Assembly: GCA_002391525.1 (NCBI GenBank)
Contig: DGFE01000220.1
Span: 2,814-8,440, forward strand
DNA: 5,627 nt
Direction of reading: 5' to 3'
Origin: Competibacteraceae bacterium UBA3908
GTDB lineage: Bacteria; Pseudomonadota; Gammaproteobacteria; Competibacterales; Competibacteraceae
Part shown: piece by piece, positions 5,005 through 5,627 of the stretch
How positions within the stretch are numbered: the first letter of the stretch is position 1
Layout: each line of letters begins with the position of its first letter
Made by a program: the position numbers and the translations under genes
Notes under the pieces: model-generated
Told to the model about the DNA's origin: nothing
Databases searched by the model: none
The model's input: only the letters and a program-made list of their open reading frames with translations

Positions 5005-5465
5005 GTCGATTCTGGTATGCCGTTGCCTTGAGTGGCTATTTCGGTTTGTTCGGACTGTTGCTGCTCTGGTTCAGTTGGCTGGAGCCGCCGCGCCAGGCGC
5101 CGGTCGCGCTGGCGCTGATCCTGCTGGTGGGCCCGTTGTTGCCGCCCTTGCGCGGTTTGTTGCACGGCCGACCCTACACCCATGCCTGGACCGGTTTGCT
5201 GGCGCTGTTCTACTTCGCGGTCGGGGTTTTCAACGCCGCGGGACCGATGGGCCGGCCCTGGCTGGCCTGGTTGGAAATAGGCTTCAGCCTGCTGCTGTTT
5301 CTGGGCGCGATTCTGTACGCGCGCGTTCGCGGGCGGGAGCAACGCGCGTTCGCGGAGGCGGCGTTGCAAGAAGGCGCCGTTCCGGATTTCCCGCTGACCG
5401 GGAGTGGACCGGCGGGGGCGAAGGTAAATGGCAATGTTGCACCCCTTGCAAGAATTTTACGATAA
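5001..5465 (+). CDS. DUF2069 inner-membrane protein
   Basis: A 154-residue integral membrane protein of unknown function. Four hydrophobic segments are visible at about residues 5-26, 34-50, 61-80 and 87-107. The stretch PLLPPLRGLLHGRPYTHAW (45-63) followed by a YFAVGVFNAA segment is characteristic of DUF2069. The ATG shares four bases (ATGA) with the wrbA stop, indicating translational coupling. The equivalent pairing recurs in other gammaproteobacteria, so a shared role with WrbA, for example near the quinone pool, is reasonable inference but untested. Residues 108-154 form a soluble tail. The last 15 residues (AKVNGNVAPLARILR) are encoded by AT-richer DNA unlike the rest of the gene. That DNA also carries the -35 region of the downstream tRNA promoter, so the tail may be a recent extension or simply unconstrained. 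Confidence 0.88.
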   Translation: MSRFWYAVALSGYFGLFGLLLLWFSWLEPPRQAPVALALILLVGPLLPPLRGLLHGRPYTHAWTGLLALFYFAVGVFNAAGPMGRPWLAWLEIGFSLLLFLGAILYARVRGREQRAFAEAALQEGAVPDFPLTGSGPAGAKVNGNVAPLARILR

Positions 5466-5475
5466 GTGTTAATAT
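5446..5475 (+). promoter_or_regulatory. Promoter of the initiator tRNA gene
   Basis: TTGCAA (5446-5451), an 18-bp spacer and TAATAT (5470-5475) form a reasonable sigma-70 promoter. It would start transcription near 5482, a few bases before the mature tRNA. TATATT at 5473-5478 is an alternative -10 with a closer hexamer match but a spacer of 21 bp. The -35 lies inside the last codons of the DUF2069 gene. The DNA between the -10 and the tRNA is AT-rich, without the GC-rich discriminator typical of stringently controlled tRNA promoters. Confidence 0.5.
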
Positions 5476-5487
5476 ATTTATCTCAGA

Positions 5488-5564
<77 letters not shown>

Positions 5565-5565
5565 T

Positions 5566-5593
5566 AAGCCGTCAGCACATGTGCTGGCGGCTT
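5566..5593 (+). terminator. 13-bp hairpin between two tRNA genes (terminator or processing signal)
   Basis: AAGCCGTCAGCAC and GTGCTGGCGGCTT form an inverted repeat of 13 pairs (one T-G wobble) around a two-base AT centre, right after the initiator tRNA. The following bases, CTAAATC, are not a real T-run, although the stem's own 3' arm ends in TT. It could be a weak terminator of the first tRNA. Alternatively it could be a structure for RNase processing of a two-tRNA precursor. With only eight bases between it and the next tRNA there is no room for a separate full promoter. Confidence 0.45.
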
Positions 5594-5601
5594 CTAAATC
5601 T

Positions 5602-5627
5602 GGCGGTGTAGCTCAGTCGGGTAGAGC
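5602..5627 (+). tRNA. 5' part of a second tRNA, amino acid unresolved
   Basis: GGCGGTG is a plausible acceptor strand. It is followed by TA at positions 8-9, the D stem GCTC (5611-5614) and its partner GAGC (5624-5627), enclosing a normal D loop with GG. This is a typical elongator tRNA beginning. The window ends before the anticodon, so identity cannot be read; the acceptor and D arm are compatible with several isoacceptors. Confidence 0.8.

Overview
The window looks like chromosomal DNA of a GC-rich gammaproteobacterium. The evidence is a bacterial-type ProRS with an inserted editing domain that matches the E. coli enzyme along nearly its whole length, an IlvI-type acetolactate synthase start, a wrbA-DUF2069 pair, and DUF4124 and DUF4398 envelope proteins. 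It resembles Chromatiales/Competibacter-like lineages, but the sequence alone does not fix the genus. There is no transposase, integrase, phage gene or CRISPR array, so this is mostly ordinary core genome.

Layout: 1-191 (minus) is the N-terminal end of the acetolactate synthase large subunit, running off the left edge. A GC-rich divergent spacer (192-514) separates it from a plus-strand pair: a secreted DUF4124/coiled-coil protein (515-988) and proS (1016-2797). Then comes an AT-rich intergenic region (2798-3030) that holds most of the unexplained signal. It has three exact DnaA boxes, the first containing the proS stop codon, a consensus extended -10 promoter, and a run of small hairpins that could be an uncharacterised small RNA. 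The next three genes are on the minus strand and read toward it, probably as one operon in the order DUF4398 lipoprotein (4259-3927), TlpA/ResA-like thioredoxin (3881-3363), acylphosphatase (3303-3031). Divergent from that operon, wrbA (4408-5004) overlaps a DUF2069 membrane protein gene (5001-5465) by four bases. The window ends with an initiator tRNA-Met gene (5488-5564), whose promoter appears to begin inside the DUF2069 gene, a 13-bp hairpin, and the first 26 bases of a second tRNA.

Functionally the genes are mixed housekeeping: branched-chain amino acid synthesis, aminoacylation and translation initiation, envelope proteins and periplasmic thiol chemistry, and flavodoxin-type quinone reduction. 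I see no gene-encoded defence or biosynthetic system. The best candidate for something undescribed is the proS-acyP intergenic region, where DnaA-binding sites, a strong promoter and a structured non-coding stretch coincide. The initiator tRNA also has several unusual positions.
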